Source of the DNA: JBBSHS01 sp038232515
GTDB taxonomy: Bacteria; Actinomycetota; Acidimicrobiia; Acidimicrobiales; JAUJNH01
Direction: 5' to 3'
Length of the DNA stretch: 51,123 nucleotides
NCBI GenBank assembly: GCA_038232515.1
Contig: JBBSHS010000008.1
Coordinates: forward strand, 1-51,123
A program made the translations under genes and the position numbers. Below, piece after piece: positions 7,739 to 18,333 of this stretch (position 1 is its first letter; each line of letters starts with the position of its first letter). The notes below the pieces were generated by a model, which was not told the origin of the DNA, searched no databases, and worked only from the letters and a program-made list of their open reading frames with translations.

Positions 7739-9124
7739 ATGAACGAAGACGGGACAGCAGAGGCTCGACCGTGGGCCCAAGCCATGCCGGAGCCGGCCGC
7801 TCAGGAGTGGCCGGCTGCGGCCTTGCCGTGGCACACGGCGGCGCCACCCTGGCCGGCCTCGGGTGTCGGCCCCACGTGGTCGCCGCCGCCACCGGCGACG
7901 GATCCCGTCCGTGGCCACAGGCTGCGGGTGGGGGTCGCCGTGGCGGCCGCCGTCGCCCTCATGGCCGCCACTCTGGGCGGGCTGGTCATCGGTAGCCGCA
8001 TGCAGTCCCCCGCCGCTCCACTGGCGATACCCGGTGGCCCGACCCCGGCCGGTGGCCCGACCCCGACCGGCGACGCCGCCACCCCGGGCGGGAGAGGGCG
8101 CACGGCGATACCGGGCACGGCGAACGCCAACGTGCCCGGCCACGCTGTGGCCATAGCCGCCCGGGTGACCCCCGGTATCGTGGACATCAACACCAGGCTC
8201 GGCTACCAGGGTGCGGCGGCGGCCGGCACCGGCATGATCCTCACCTCCTCCGGTGAGGTGCTCACCAACAACCACGTCATCGACGGGGCTACGACCATCA
8301 CGGCCACCGCCGTCGCCACCGGTCGGGTCTACAAGGCCACCGTGGTCGGCACCGACCCCACCGAGGACATCGCCGTCCTCCGGCTGCAGGGCGCTTCCGG
8401 CCTGCAGTCCGTGAAGACGGCCACCTCGTCGAGCGTCAGCGTCGGTGACGCAGTGGTCGCCATCGGTAATGCCGGCGGCGCCGGGGGCGACCCGAGCGTC
8501 GTCACCGGCACCGTCCAGGCCGTGGGCCAGACGATCACGGCCAGCGACCCGGGCGGGGCCAACGCCGAGCAGTTGAGCAATCTCATCGAGACGGACGCAC
8601 CCATACAGCCGGGCGATTCGGGGGGCCCGCTCGTCAGCGGTGCGGCCGAGGTGATCGGTGTCAACACGGCGGCGTCGAGTGGCAACCGGCTCGCCTCGAC
8701 GGCAGCCGACGGCTTCGCCATCACCATCGGCCGTGCGTTGTCCATCGCCCGTCAGATCGACTCGGGCCAGGCCTCCGGCACCGTCCACCTCGGCCTGCCC
8801 GCCTTCCTGGGCGTCGAGGTCCTTCCGACCGGCGCGGGCACCTCCGGCACCGGCGGCTCGGGCCGGTACCGCCGCCCGAACACGTCGACCGCTTCCGGCG
8901 CCGTGGTGGCCGGCGTGGCCGGGGGTGGGCCCGCAGCCGCCGCCGGCCTGGCCGCAGGTGACACCATCACGGCGGTCGGCAGCCAGACGGTGGCCTCGAG
9001 CCAGGACCTGACCAACCTCCTGCGCGGCCACCACCCCGGCGACCGTGTGTCCGTCAGCTGGACCGACGGGACCGGTGCCTCCCACAGCGCCACCGTGATC
9101 CTGTCCACGGGTCCGGCCGACTGA
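7739..9124 (+). CDS. Membrane-anchored HtrA/DegP-like serine protease with PDZ domain
   Basis: This 461-residue protein starts at an ATG with a good AAGGAG site. It has a Pro/Ala/Trp-rich cytoplasmic N-terminus (1-60), one membrane segment (about 62-85), a Pro/Gly linker, then a trypsin-like S1C domain. The triad is visible: His179 in NNHVIDGA, Asp210 in TEDIAVL and Ser294 in GDSGGPL. A PDZ domain occupies about 375-455 (GPAAAAGLAAGDTITAVGSQ). The layout matches actinobacterial PepD/HtrA-type envelope quality-control proteases. It stands alone, without an adjacent two-component system. Confidence 0.92.
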   Translation: MNEDGTAEARPWAQAMPEPAAQEWPAAALPWHTAAPPWPASGVGPTWSPPPPATDPVRGHRLRVGVAVAAAVALMAATLGGLVIGSRMQSPAAPLAIPGGPTPAGGPTPTGDAATPGGRGRTAIPGTANANVPGHAVAIAARVTPGIVDINTRLGYQGAAAAGTGMILTSSGEVLTNNHVIDGATTITATAVATGRVYKATVVGTDPTEDIAVLRLQGASGLQSVKTATSSSVSVGDAVVAIGNAGGAGGDPSVVTGTVQAVGQTITASDPGGANAEQLSNLIETDAPIQPGDSGGPLVSGAAEVIGVNTAASSGNRLASTAADGFAITIGRALSIARQIDSGQASGTVHLGLPAFLGVEVLPTGAGTSGTGGSGRYRRPNTSTASGAVVAGVAGGGPAAAAGLAAGDTITAVGSQTVASSQDLTNLLRGHHPGDRVSVSWTDGTGASHSATVILSTGPAD

Positions 9125-9242
9125 CCCGACGGTCGCACGGCGGCCGCCCTCGGCGCTGGGTCGACCAGGCCAAGTTGCTGAAAACCGCCACCAGAGCCGC
9201 CTGTCCCGAGCGGGGCCAGCCTGGCTCTGCGACACTGGGCCC

Positions 9243-9701
9243 ATGACGGCACCTTGGACTCCGGGCGACGACCGCCCGCCCATGACCCCCCCGGCCCCGC
9301 CGTACGGGCAACAGGGCTACGGGCAGCCCGCCTCGGGGCCGCCGGGTGGCTACGCGCCGTCTGGATACGGCCAGGCTCCGTACGGCGGCTACGTGTACCC
9401 CTCCGCCCCATATCAGGCCGGCACGAACAGCCTGGCCATCGTGTCCCTGGTGACAGGGATCATCGGAGGCTTCTGCGGGATCGGCTGGATTGCTGCCATC
9501 GTGTGCGGCTTCATCGCCCGGGGCCAGATCCGATCCAGCGGGGAAAAAGGCAACGGCATGGCCACTGTCGGCATCGTGCTGGGATTCGCCTGGCTGGCCC
9601 TGTTCTTCCTGTACTTCATCGTCATCTTCGTGATCCTCGCCCACGCTTCGTCGTCGTCGTCGGTGGACTTCAACTCGCTGGGGGCGCTGCGGTTGGTCTG
9701 A
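9243..9701 (+). CDS. DUF4190 domain membrane protein
   Basis: This 152-residue protein has a Pro/Gly/Tyr-rich N-terminus (about 1-55) followed by two hydrophobic helices. The pattern is NSLAIVSLVTGIIGGFCGIG, a short charged segment with KGNGMATVGIVLG, then a second strongly hydrophobic helix. That is the standard DUF4190 arrangement (N.lAi.SLv.Gi... GrglAiaGivLG). The function is unknown in the family. It faces the RDD gene, which has a similar Pro/Gly/Tyr-rich N-terminus. Confidence 0.8.
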   Translation: MTAPWTPGDDRPPMTPPAPPYGQQGYGQPASGPPGGYAPSGYGQAPYGGYVYPSAPYQAGTNSLAIVSLVTGIIGGFCGIGWIAAIVCGFIARGQIRSSGEKGNGMATVGIVLGFAWLALFFLYFIVIFVILAHASSSSSVDFNSLGALRLV

Positions 9702-9767
9702 CGGCGCGATGGAGGAGCGCCGGCCCGGCCCCTGTCAGAGGATCCGGGCGCTATGAGGCATCGACGC

Positions 9768-10376
9768 TCAGGCCGCTTCTTTTATCACCACCGTACTCAT
9801 GATCTTGTCCGCGAGGGTCTGCTTCTTCGGGTCCCACAAGGGGAACAGATAGCCGATAGAGCAGATGATGCCGTCGACGAAGTGTGCCAGTTGGCGGACG
9901 ATGCCCAGTCCTCCCCCCAGTGGTTGCCCGTCGACCTCCTTCAGCACCCGGATGTGCATCTGCTTCTTGCCGATGCTCTGACCGGTGACGCCGACCTGCC
10001 AGCCCAGGTTCCAGTAGGTGAAGCCGATGATGGCGGCGTAGCCGAGCACCAGGACCAGGGCAGCCAGAGCGCCGGCGATCTTGGCCAGGACGGCGGCGAC
10101 GATGACCAACACAATGGCGGCCACGACGCCGATGGCGAGGTCGATGAGGTACGCGACCACCCGTGTGCCCCAGTCGGCCAGCGGTGGCCCGGCCCAGGCC
10201 TGGCCGCCCGAGGACTGCGACTGGTAGGGAGCCGTGGCCGAGTAGTCAGGCGGCGGCGCGCCATAGTTCGGAGGCGGTGCGCCATGGGGAGGCGGGGGCG
10301 GCGCGCCATAGGGAGGCGGTGATTCACCACGGCCGCCCTGCTGGCCGTATGGGTCCTGCGGCGGAAGGCTGCTCAC
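9768..10376 (-). CDS. RDD family membrane protein
   Basis: The GTG at 10374-10376 is chosen because AGGAGG lies four bases upstream; an in-frame ATG at 10412 has no such site. The product is 202 residues: a Pro/Gly/Tyr-rich disordered N-terminus of about 65 residues, then an RDD domain beginning DWGTRVVAYLIDLAIGVVAA with the family's R and D. Later features are GQSIGKKQMHIRVLKEVDGQ (GqSlGK...v.vv..dG) and a final helix pair. RDD proteins are polytopic and mostly of unknown function; some are implicated in Na+/H+ exchange. A TACGGT hexamer at 10426-10431 could be its -10 box. Confidence 0.85.
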   Translation of the reverse strand: MSSLPPQDPYGQQGGRGESPPPYGAPPPPPHGAPPPNYGAPPPDYSATAPYQSQSSGGQAWAGPPLADWGTRVVAYLIDLAIGVVAAIVLVIVAAVLAKIAGALAALVLVLGYAAIIGFTYWNLGWQVGVTGQSIGKKQMHIRVLKEVDGQPLGGGLGIVRQLAHFVDGIICSIGYLFPLWDPKKQTLADKIMSTVVIKEAA

Positions 10377-10539
10377 GGTGCCTCCTGGCTCGAGCCGGTC
10401 CGTCCCGGCCACTGCTGTCCCGCGGACCGTAGCAGCAGGAGAGCCTCACGGCCAGGGATTGGCGACGCATTCTGCAATCTCCGAAATGGCCCTCGGAATG
10501 AATCCGCGATGTGGGCGACACGGCCCGATATCTCTCTTG

Positions 10540-11511
10540 CTACGCCGGTGCCGCCGTCAGTACCTCGACGCCGTCGTCGGTGACGAGCAGCGTGTGCTCG
10601 TATTGCGCGGTGCGCTTCTGGTCGGCCGTCACCGCCGTCCAGCCGTCGGGCCAGAGCAGGTGCTGCCCGGTGCCCAGGGCGATCATGGGCTCGATGGTGA
10701 AGGTCATCCCCGGCTCCATGACGTCGGTGGACCGGGGCTCCGGATAGTGGAAGACCGTCGGGGCGGCGTGGAACTGGCGACCCACGCCGTGGCCGACGAA
10801 GGCCCGCACGACGCTCATGCCCTGTTGGTGGGCGTGATCCTGGATGGCCTGGCCGATGGCCCGCACCGGCGCCCCGGGTCGGACCTGGTCGATGCCCAGG
10901 TCGAGGCACTCCCTGGTCACCCGCATGAGGGCGGTGCTGGCCGCGTCGACGCTGCCCACCGCGAAGGTGGCATTGGTGTCGCCGTGGTAGCCCTCGAGGA
11001 ACAAGGTGACGTCGAGATTGACGATGTCGCCGTCCTCGAGCGGCCGGTCGTCGGGGATGCCGTGGCAGATGACCTCGTTTACCGACGTGCAGACACTCTT
11101 GGGGTACGGGGTGGCGCCGGAGGGGGCGTAGCCCAGCGGTGACGGGTACCCGCGGCGGGCGATGCACGCCTGGTGGACGATGGCGTCGATCTCGTCGGTG
11201 GTGACGCCGGGGGCGACATGGGCGGCCGCCTCGGCCAGCACCTCGGCCGCGGCCCGGCCCACGACCCGCATCCGGTCCCGACCGGCGGCATCGTGGATCT
11301 CGTAGCCGTCACGGGACGAGGGAACGCCCTGCCGATCGTCCTGGAGGTACGGGGGCCGGGGGATGGAGTCGGGGACGGGACGGACGGGGCTCACCCGACC
11401 GGGCAGGACCCGCCCCACGGCCCGGATGTCGTCGGGCTTCTTGTGGCAGCGCTTGTACTTGCGGCCCGAGCCGCACCAGCACACGTCATTGGAGTGGAGC
11501 TTGTTGGTCAC
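10540..11511 (-). CDS. map: Type I methionine aminopeptidase with N-terminal SEC-C zinc motif
   Basis: The GTG at 11509-11511 gives 323 residues. The first ~20 carry DVCWCGSGRKYKRCHKK, a SEC-C zinc-binding motif thought to help Map dock on ribosomes. The catalytic domain shows the five metal ligands in their usual contexts: DIVNLDVTLFLEGYHGDTN (two Asp), VGHGVGRQFH (His), TIEPM (Glu) and QYEHTLLVT (Glu). The enzyme removes the initiator Met from nascent proteins. It diverges from gcvP and shares its promoter region. A TACCAT hexamer ends ten bases before the GTG, so the leader is very short. Confidence 0.92.
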   Translation of the reverse strand: MTNKLHSNDVCWCGSGRKYKRCHKKPDDIRAVGRVLPGRVSPVRPVPDSIPRPPYLQDDRQGVPSSRDGYEIHDAAGRDRMRVVGRAAAEVLAEAAAHVAPGVTTDEIDAIVHQACIARRGYPSPLGYAPSGATPYPKSVCTSVNEVICHGIPDDRPLEDGDIVNLDVTLFLEGYHGDTNATFAVGSVDAASTALMRVTRECLDLGIDQVRPGAPVRAIGQAIQDHAHQQGMSVVRAFVGHGVGRQFHAAPTVFHYPEPRSTDVMEPGMTFTIEPMIALGTGQHLLWPDGWTAVTADQKRTAQYEHTLLVTDDGVEVLTAAPA

Positions 11512-11521
11512 GGCACATTCG

Positions 11522-11531
11522 ATGGTACCGT
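11522..11531. promoter_or_regulatory. Overlapping divergent -10 elements for map and gcvP
   Basis: The plus strand has TACCGT at 11526-11531 and the minus strand TACCAT at 11527-11522, sharing the GGTACC core. The plus-strand box sits about 20 bases before the glycine riboswitch, with a TTG-containing -35-like stretch at 11501-11509. The minus-strand box ends ten bases before the map GTG. This reads as one bidirectional promoter. Confidence 0.45.
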
Positions 11532-11550
11532 CACCCCAGCCGTTGACCCC

Positions 11551-11640
11551 GCACGGGAGAGCCTCCGCACAGCCGGTGCGGAGGCGCCGAAGGTGCAATT
11601 TCCTCCCCGGAAACTCTCAGGCGTACGGACCGGGTGGGCG
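11551..11640 (+). ncRNA. Glycine riboswitch upstream of gcvP (single aptamer)
   Basis: The conserved glycine-aptamer landmarks occur in order: CGGGAGAG, a perfect 10-bp hairpin (GCCTCCGCAC at 11561-11570 pairing with GTGCGGAGGC at 11576-11585), GCCGAAGGTGCAA, then AAACTCTCAGGC and GGACCG. Only one full aptamer is present. The bases after it (CGAGGCGACGCTGGAGG) resemble a partial second aptamer without its GCCGAAGG core. The gcvP ribosome binding site AGGAGG (11689-11694) follows. GCCTCC in the aptamer hairpin is complementary to GGAGGC of that site, a possible switch contact. Glycine-activated expression of gcvP is the family expectation. Confidence 0.92.
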
Positions 11641-11702
11641 AGGCGACGCTGGAGGCGCGGCCGACAGCGGGGGAGGCAGCCGCTCGCCAGGAGGCCGCCT
11701 CG

Positions 11703-14570
<2,868 letters not shown>

Positions 14571-14591
14571 AGCTGGCCGAAGAATCAACTC

Positions 14592-14619
14592 CGGCATGGC
14601 GCCCCCTGAGTTCATGCCG
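14592..14619. terminator. Weak hairpin between convergent gcvP and gcvT
   Basis: CGGCATG (14592-14598) can pair with CATGCCG (14613-14619) over a 14-base loop, and the right arm overlaps the gcvT stop. There is no T-run. It is only a candidate bidirectional end signal. Confidence 0.2.
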
Positions 14620-15700
14620 CCGGGGACGGCCGGGCCCTACCCCGGGCCACGAACGGCAGCTTGACCAACTCGGCCGCCAGCGTCGTGCCCCGGGCCTCCA
14701 CCCCGACCGTTGTCCCGACTTCGATGCCAGGAGCCAACAGGGCGAGGGCGATGCCATGCCCCAGGGTGGGCGAGAAGTTGCCGCTGGTGACGCCGCCCAC
14801 CTTGGAACCGCATACGAGTACCGCCTGCTGCGCCCGCGGCGACCGCCGTCCCGGGACGCTGAGACCCTGCAGGCGCCGCTTCACGCCGTGCTCCCTCTCC
14901 GCCGCCAGGGCGTCACGGCCACGGAAGCCGGTGGCCTTTTCCCAGCTCACCACCCAGTCGAGTCCGGCCTGGGCCGGGGTGATGCCGGGACCGAGCTCGT
15001 GGCCGTGCAGGGGCAGGCCGGCTTCGAGACGCAGGGTGTCCCGGGCCCCCAGACCGGCCGGTGTCACCCCGGCGCCGCTGGTCACCTCGTCCCAGAAGTG
15101 GGCGGCCTCCTCGGCCGGTACGGACACCTCGACCCCGTCCTCCCCGGTGTAGCCGGTGCCGGCGACGGTCAGGGGTACCCCACGCCAGTCGAGGCGACGG
15201 GCATGGAACCGACCCACCGCCGCAGCACCGGGGGCCACCTGCTCCAGCCGGGCGCGGGCGTACGGTCCCTGGACGGCGATGACGGCCCTGGTCGCCGTGA
15301 TGTCGTCACCCCCGACGGCCTCGACCACCCGGCTGGTGTTGGAGGCATTGGGCATCACCTCGAACACGTCCTCGTCGATCCACCACACGATGATGTCGTC
15401 GACCACCGAGGCGTCGGCCTCGTCCAACAGGTGGGTGTACTGGGCCCGCCCCGGTCCTATCTTGGCCAGATCGTTGGTGAGCGTGCGCTGGAGCTTGGCG
15501 AAGCTGCGCCGCCCTACGAGCCGGACCGACCCGAGATGGCTCACGTCAAAGGCCACGGCAGCCTCACGGCAGGCGGCGTGCTCGGCCAACGTGCCCGACG
15601 GGTAGGACAGCGGCATCTCCCAGCCGCCGAAGGGAACGAGCTTGGCCCCCAAGGCGACGTGACGGTCGTGCAGCGGCGACCGCCGGACGGTGTCCGTCAC
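14612..15700 (-). CDS. gcvT: Aminomethyltransferase (glycine cleavage T-protein)
   Basis: This 362-residue GcvT transfers the methylene group from aminomethyl-lipoyl-GcvH to tetrahydrofolate and releases ammonia. The GTG at 15698-15700 is supported by a TAGCTT -10 box exactly seven bases upstream, pointing to a leaderless transcript. Family motifs are visible: LHDRHVALGAKLVPFGGWEM, FDVSHLG, GTGYTGEDGVEV, GLGARDTLRLEAGLPLHGHE, and VTSGNFSPTLGHGIAL near the C-terminus. Length is normal. It converges with gcvP and lies downstream of the MerR gene on the same strand. Confidence 0.95.
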   Translation of the reverse strand: MTDTVRRSPLHDRHVALGAKLVPFGGWEMPLSYPSGTLAEHAACREAAVAFDVSHLGSVRLVGRRSFAKLQRTLTNDLAKIGPGRAQYTHLLDEADASVVDDIIVWWIDEDVFEVMPNASNTSRVVEAVGGDDITATRAVIAVQGPYARARLEQVAPGAAAVGRFHARRLDWRGVPLTVAGTGYTGEDGVEVSVPAEEAAHFWDEVTSGAGVTPAGLGARDTLRLEAGLPLHGHELGPGITPAQAGLDWVVSWEKATGFRGRDALAAEREHGVKRRLQGLSVPGRRSPRAQQAVLVCGSKVGGVTSGNFSPTLGHGIALALLAPGIEVGTTVGVEARGTTLAAELVKLPFVARGRARPSPAA

Positions 15701-15707
15701 AAGAGCG

Positions 15708-15713
15708 AAGCTA
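15708..15713 (-). promoter_or_regulatory. Leaderless -10 element of gcvT
   Basis: TAGCTT on the minus strand is followed by seven bases and the GTG start. The same spacing recurs at several genes in the window. Confidence 0.5.
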
Positions 15714-15737
15714 GCTAGGCGCGACGCGGCTGCGCCG

Positions 15738-16247
15738 TCAGCCCTCGGCCGCCTTGGCCGCCTTGACCTGGGGGGCACCGTCGGCGTCACCTTGGACGGC
15801 GGCGGCGACCCGATCGGGGAAGAGCTCGGCGATGGCGGCGTCAACCTCGCTGAGGACGCCGGCCAGCTCAAGCACAATGTTGAGAACGCCCTGGCCGCCC
15901 CTCAGGACGTCGACCAGTTCCTCGCCGTTGCGGACAAGGGCGACGGTGCTGCCCGAGATCACCAGGTTGGCACTGCCGATCGGCTCTCCCGAGGTCCGCA
16001 GGCAGTCGATCACCCGCCGGGCCGACTGTAGCGACTGGCCCCCGTCGAGAAGCTTCTTGATGACCTTGAGCTGGACGACATCTCCGTAGGCGTAGCAGCG
16101 CCGGGAGCCGCTCCCGGCCGCGTCGACCAGGCCCGGCCGGAGCAGGTCGGTGCGGGCCCAGTGGTCCAACTGGCGGTAGCTGATCCCCACGATGGCGCAC
16201 ACCTGCTTGCCACCCCAACCCTGCTCTTGCATCGTTGCTTCGTCCAT
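15738..16247 (-). CDS. MerR-family transcriptional regulator (Rv1830-like)
   Basis: The ATG at 16245-16247 has GGAGG eight bases upstream, preferred over a GTG at 16254-16256 that overlaps this site. The product has 169 residues. The N-terminal winged helix (KQVCAIVGISYRQLDHWART, SRRCYAYGDVVQLKVIKKLL) is of MerR type but has no effector-binding cysteines. The C-terminal half carries LVISGSTVALVRNGEELVDV, typical of the actinobacterial homologues found two genes from FtsR. It likely binds DNA as a dimer; its targets cannot be read from the sequence. Position between gcvT and the DUF151 gene matches Rv1830. Confidence 0.88.
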   Translation of the reverse strand: MDEATMQEQGWGGKQVCAIVGISYRQLDHWARTDLLRPGLVDAAGSGSRRCYAYGDVVQLKVIKKLLDGGQSLQSARRVIDCLRTSGEPIGSANLVISGSTVALVRNGEELVDVLRGGQGVLNIVLELAGVLSEVDAAIAELFPDRVAAAVQGDADGAPQVKAAKAAEG

Positions 16248-16364
16248 GCGGGACACCTCCGACGCATCACACCCACGGAACTACAGGTATGTCATCGAGG
16301 CTAGACGCGGCCTCGGCTGGGCGCAACCGCTCCGCCGGCCGGATTTGGATCGGGGGCGCAAGGC

Positions 16365-16862
16365 TCAGGTCGAGAAGTCCTCGGGTCGTATGCCCTCGAT
16401 GAACTCCTTGAACTGTCCGACGAGATCCTCGGCGTCCTCCGTGTCGTCATCATCCTCGGTGGCCAACTGCACACCCTCGGCATCTAGGAGATCGTCGTCG
16501 CAGTAGATGGTGGAGCCGGTGCGGGCGGCCAGGTTGATGGCATCGGACGGCCGGCTCGACACCACGTGCGTACGACCGTTGGACCGCAGGTGCAGGTCTG
16601 CGTAGTAGGTAGCCTCCCGCAACTCGGTGATGACCACCCGCTCGAGCTGCACGCCCAGCTCCTCGAGCAGGTTTCCGATCAGGTCGTGGGTGAAGGGCCT
16701 CGGCGTCGTCTGGCCCTGCAGGGCGTAGGCGATGGCCGTCGCCTCAGGTGAGCCGATGAAGATGGGTAGCGTCCGCCCAGCACCGGAGGCCTCCTGCAGG
16801 AGCACCACCGGCGTATTGCTCGGGAGCTCGACCCGAACGGCCACCAGGCGCATCTCCACCAT
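16365..16862 (-). CDS. DUF151 (bifunctional nuclease family) protein, Rv1829-like
   Basis: This 165-residue protein starts at the ATG at 16860-16862, chosen because a TAGGGT -10 box lies exactly seven bases upstream. The domain shows the family blocks LPIFIGSPEATAIAYALQGQ, RPFTHDLIGNLLEELG and SSRPSDAINLAARTGSTIYC. An acidic tail (EDDDDTEDAEDLV) follows, then FKEFIEGIRPEDF, a C-terminal pattern typical of actinobacterial members. DUF151 proteins were named after plant bifunctional nucleases; the bacterial role is unclear. Gene order with ftsR and the second MerR gene is the conserved actinobacterial one. Confidence 0.9.
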   Translation of the reverse strand: MVEMRLVAVRVELPSNTPVVLLQEASGAGRTLPIFIGSPEATAIAYALQGQTTPRPFTHDLIGNLLEELGVQLERVVITELREATYYADLHLRSNGRTHVVSSRPSDAINLAARTGSTIYCDDDLLDAEGVQLATEDDDDTEDAEDLVGQFKEFIEGIRPEDFST

Positions 16863-16869
16863 GCCTGGA

Positions 16870-16875
16870 ACCCTA
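16870..16875 (-). promoter_or_regulatory. Leaderless -10 element of the DUF151 gene
   Basis: TAGGGT on the minus strand is seven bases before the ATG. Confidence 0.5.
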
Positions 16876-16920
16876 TCGCCCGGCCGGCTGGGGCGGACAA
16901 CGGGACGCACTGCTGGGGGA

Positions 16921-18315
16921 TCACCGGTCACGTCCCTTCAACTCCGCCCGCACCAGAGCGGCGTGCAGACGGTTGCCCAGGGTGGCCAGCTCCCGCAGGT
17001 TCTCAGCCGCCTGCCGCCGGGCCTGCGGGTTGCGCTGCTTGAGCAGGGGCGTGACGACCTGCTCGAAGAACCCCGCCTCCCGCTCGGCCGCCGTCCTCCA
17101 GATCCGCAGGTGACGGGGCTCGACACCGAAACGGGCGAAGCGAGCTGCGAGCTGGGCGACGACCAGCGCCACCTCGTCGAAATACTGACCACCCGAGCTG
17201 TGCCGACTGACAACCAGGCCGTACTTTTGGAGGTCGGCCAACTCCGCCACGGTCAACCCGACCGCCTCAGCCAGCTCCTCGGCAGTGAGCTCCACCGGCT
17301 CTTCCGGCGCCGCCGACCGAGCCTCGACCGGCGCCGTGAGGTAGCTGGCCGGCGTCCGCCGTGGCGCCCCATTGTCAACCAGTGGTTCGGTCATTCTGGT
17401 CTCCGGCGCCTGGGGCCGGGCGCTGGTCTGGGCCTGCGCCTTGCGCCCCGCCTCCACCGCGGCCCGGCGTCCGGCCTCGGCCTGCGCTCGTCGACCGGCC
17501 TCGAACCCGACGCCGCGTCCCTCGCCAGCCTCCGCCCGGCGAGGGGCGTCGCTCTCGACGCCATGACCGACATCACCCTCAGTCCGACGTCGGGCGTCGC
17601 TCCCCTCCCGGTCGGTACCCACTGCAGCCCCGGTGGCCTCGGACGCCTGGACCGCCTCAACCCCTTCGCTTCCCTGTCCGGCCGACCCGCCCCGACCGCC
17701 GTGAGGTGGCTCGGCCGCCGCCGCCGTCGTCGCCGTAGTGGCTGGCCTGTCCGGCGTCCCGGCCTTCCCCGCCCGTGGGCCAGGGTGCCTGTCGGCGTCG
17801 GCCGCCGTGCGCTGTACCGCCTCTGCCTCGGTCCGGCGCCCGGCTTCGGCGCGCGCCGCCGTGGCCAGACTGGCCGGGAAGGGAGCGGCCACCCGCCGCC
17901 CCACGGCGGTCGACGGGGGTGGCGGCCCGGAGGTGGCCGGCGGAGGAGCGACTGACGCCGGCTTGGCGGCCGGACGGCCGTTCGGCGGCGGCTCCGGCCG
18001 GCCGCCGACCGCTGAAGGTCGTGCCGGGGCGGCGTCGGCGGACAGGTCCTCGGGCGACCCGTCGGCTCGGGCGGCCTCGTCAAGCTTGCTGCGGATGATG
18101 CGAAGGGGCCAGAAATGCTCCTTCTGCTGACGCAGGATCCATCGCAGCCGCACGACATCGGGCTCGTAGAACTTGCGGTAACCCGACGGCGTGCGCTCCG
18201 GGTCGATCAGACCCTGGCTCTCCAGGAACCGGATCTTGGAGATGGTGACGTCGGGGAACTCGGCATGCAGCATCGACAGCACCTCGCCGATGGACAGGTA
18301 GCCCCGCTCGCTCAC
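16921..18315 (-). CDS. ftsR: FtsR-like MerR regulator with a long low-complexity linker
   Basis: The N-terminus (GYLSIGEVLSMLHAEFPDVT, ISKIRFLESQGLIDPERTPS, GYRKFYEPDVVRL) matches the MerR DNA-binding domain of FtsR (Rv1828), a regulator that promotes ftsZ expression in Corynebacterium. The C-terminal ~140 residues (LTAEELAEAVGLTVAELADL, FARFGVEPRHLRIWRTAAER, LLKQRNPQARRQAAENLREL) match its second domain. Family members are usually about 250 residues; this one has 464. A linker of about 220 residues, rich in Ala/Arg/Glu/Pro with repeats such as EAGRRAQAEAGRRAAVEAGR, lies between the domains. GTG start, 18 bases after the garA-like stop. Confidence 0.85.
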   Translation of the reverse strand: MSERGYLSIGEVLSMLHAEFPDVTISKIRFLESQGLIDPERTPSGYRKFYEPDVVRLRWILRQQKEHFWPLRIIRSKLDEAARADGSPEDLSADAAPARPSAVGGRPEPPPNGRPAAKPASVAPPPATSGPPPPSTAVGRRVAAPFPASLATAARAEAGRRTEAEAVQRTAADADRHPGPRAGKAGTPDRPATTATTAAAAEPPHGGRGGSAGQGSEGVEAVQASEATGAAVGTDREGSDARRRTEGDVGHGVESDAPRRAEAGEGRGVGFEAGRRAQAEAGRRAAVEAGRKAQAQTSARPQAPETRMTEPLVDNGAPRRTPASYLTAPVEARSAAPEEPVELTAEELAEAVGLTVAELADLQKYGLVVSRHSSGGQYFDEVALVVAQLAARFARFGVEPRHLRIWRTAAEREAGFFEQVVTPLLKQRNPQARRQAAENLRELATLGNRLHAALVRAELKGRDR

Positions 18316-18333
18316 CGCCGCCTCAGCATCCGC

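Noticed and set aside
11634..11702. A gcvP start at the GTG at 11634
   Set aside because: It lies inside the glycine aptamer. The ATG at 11703 has a well-spaced AGGAGG and the family N-terminus follows it.
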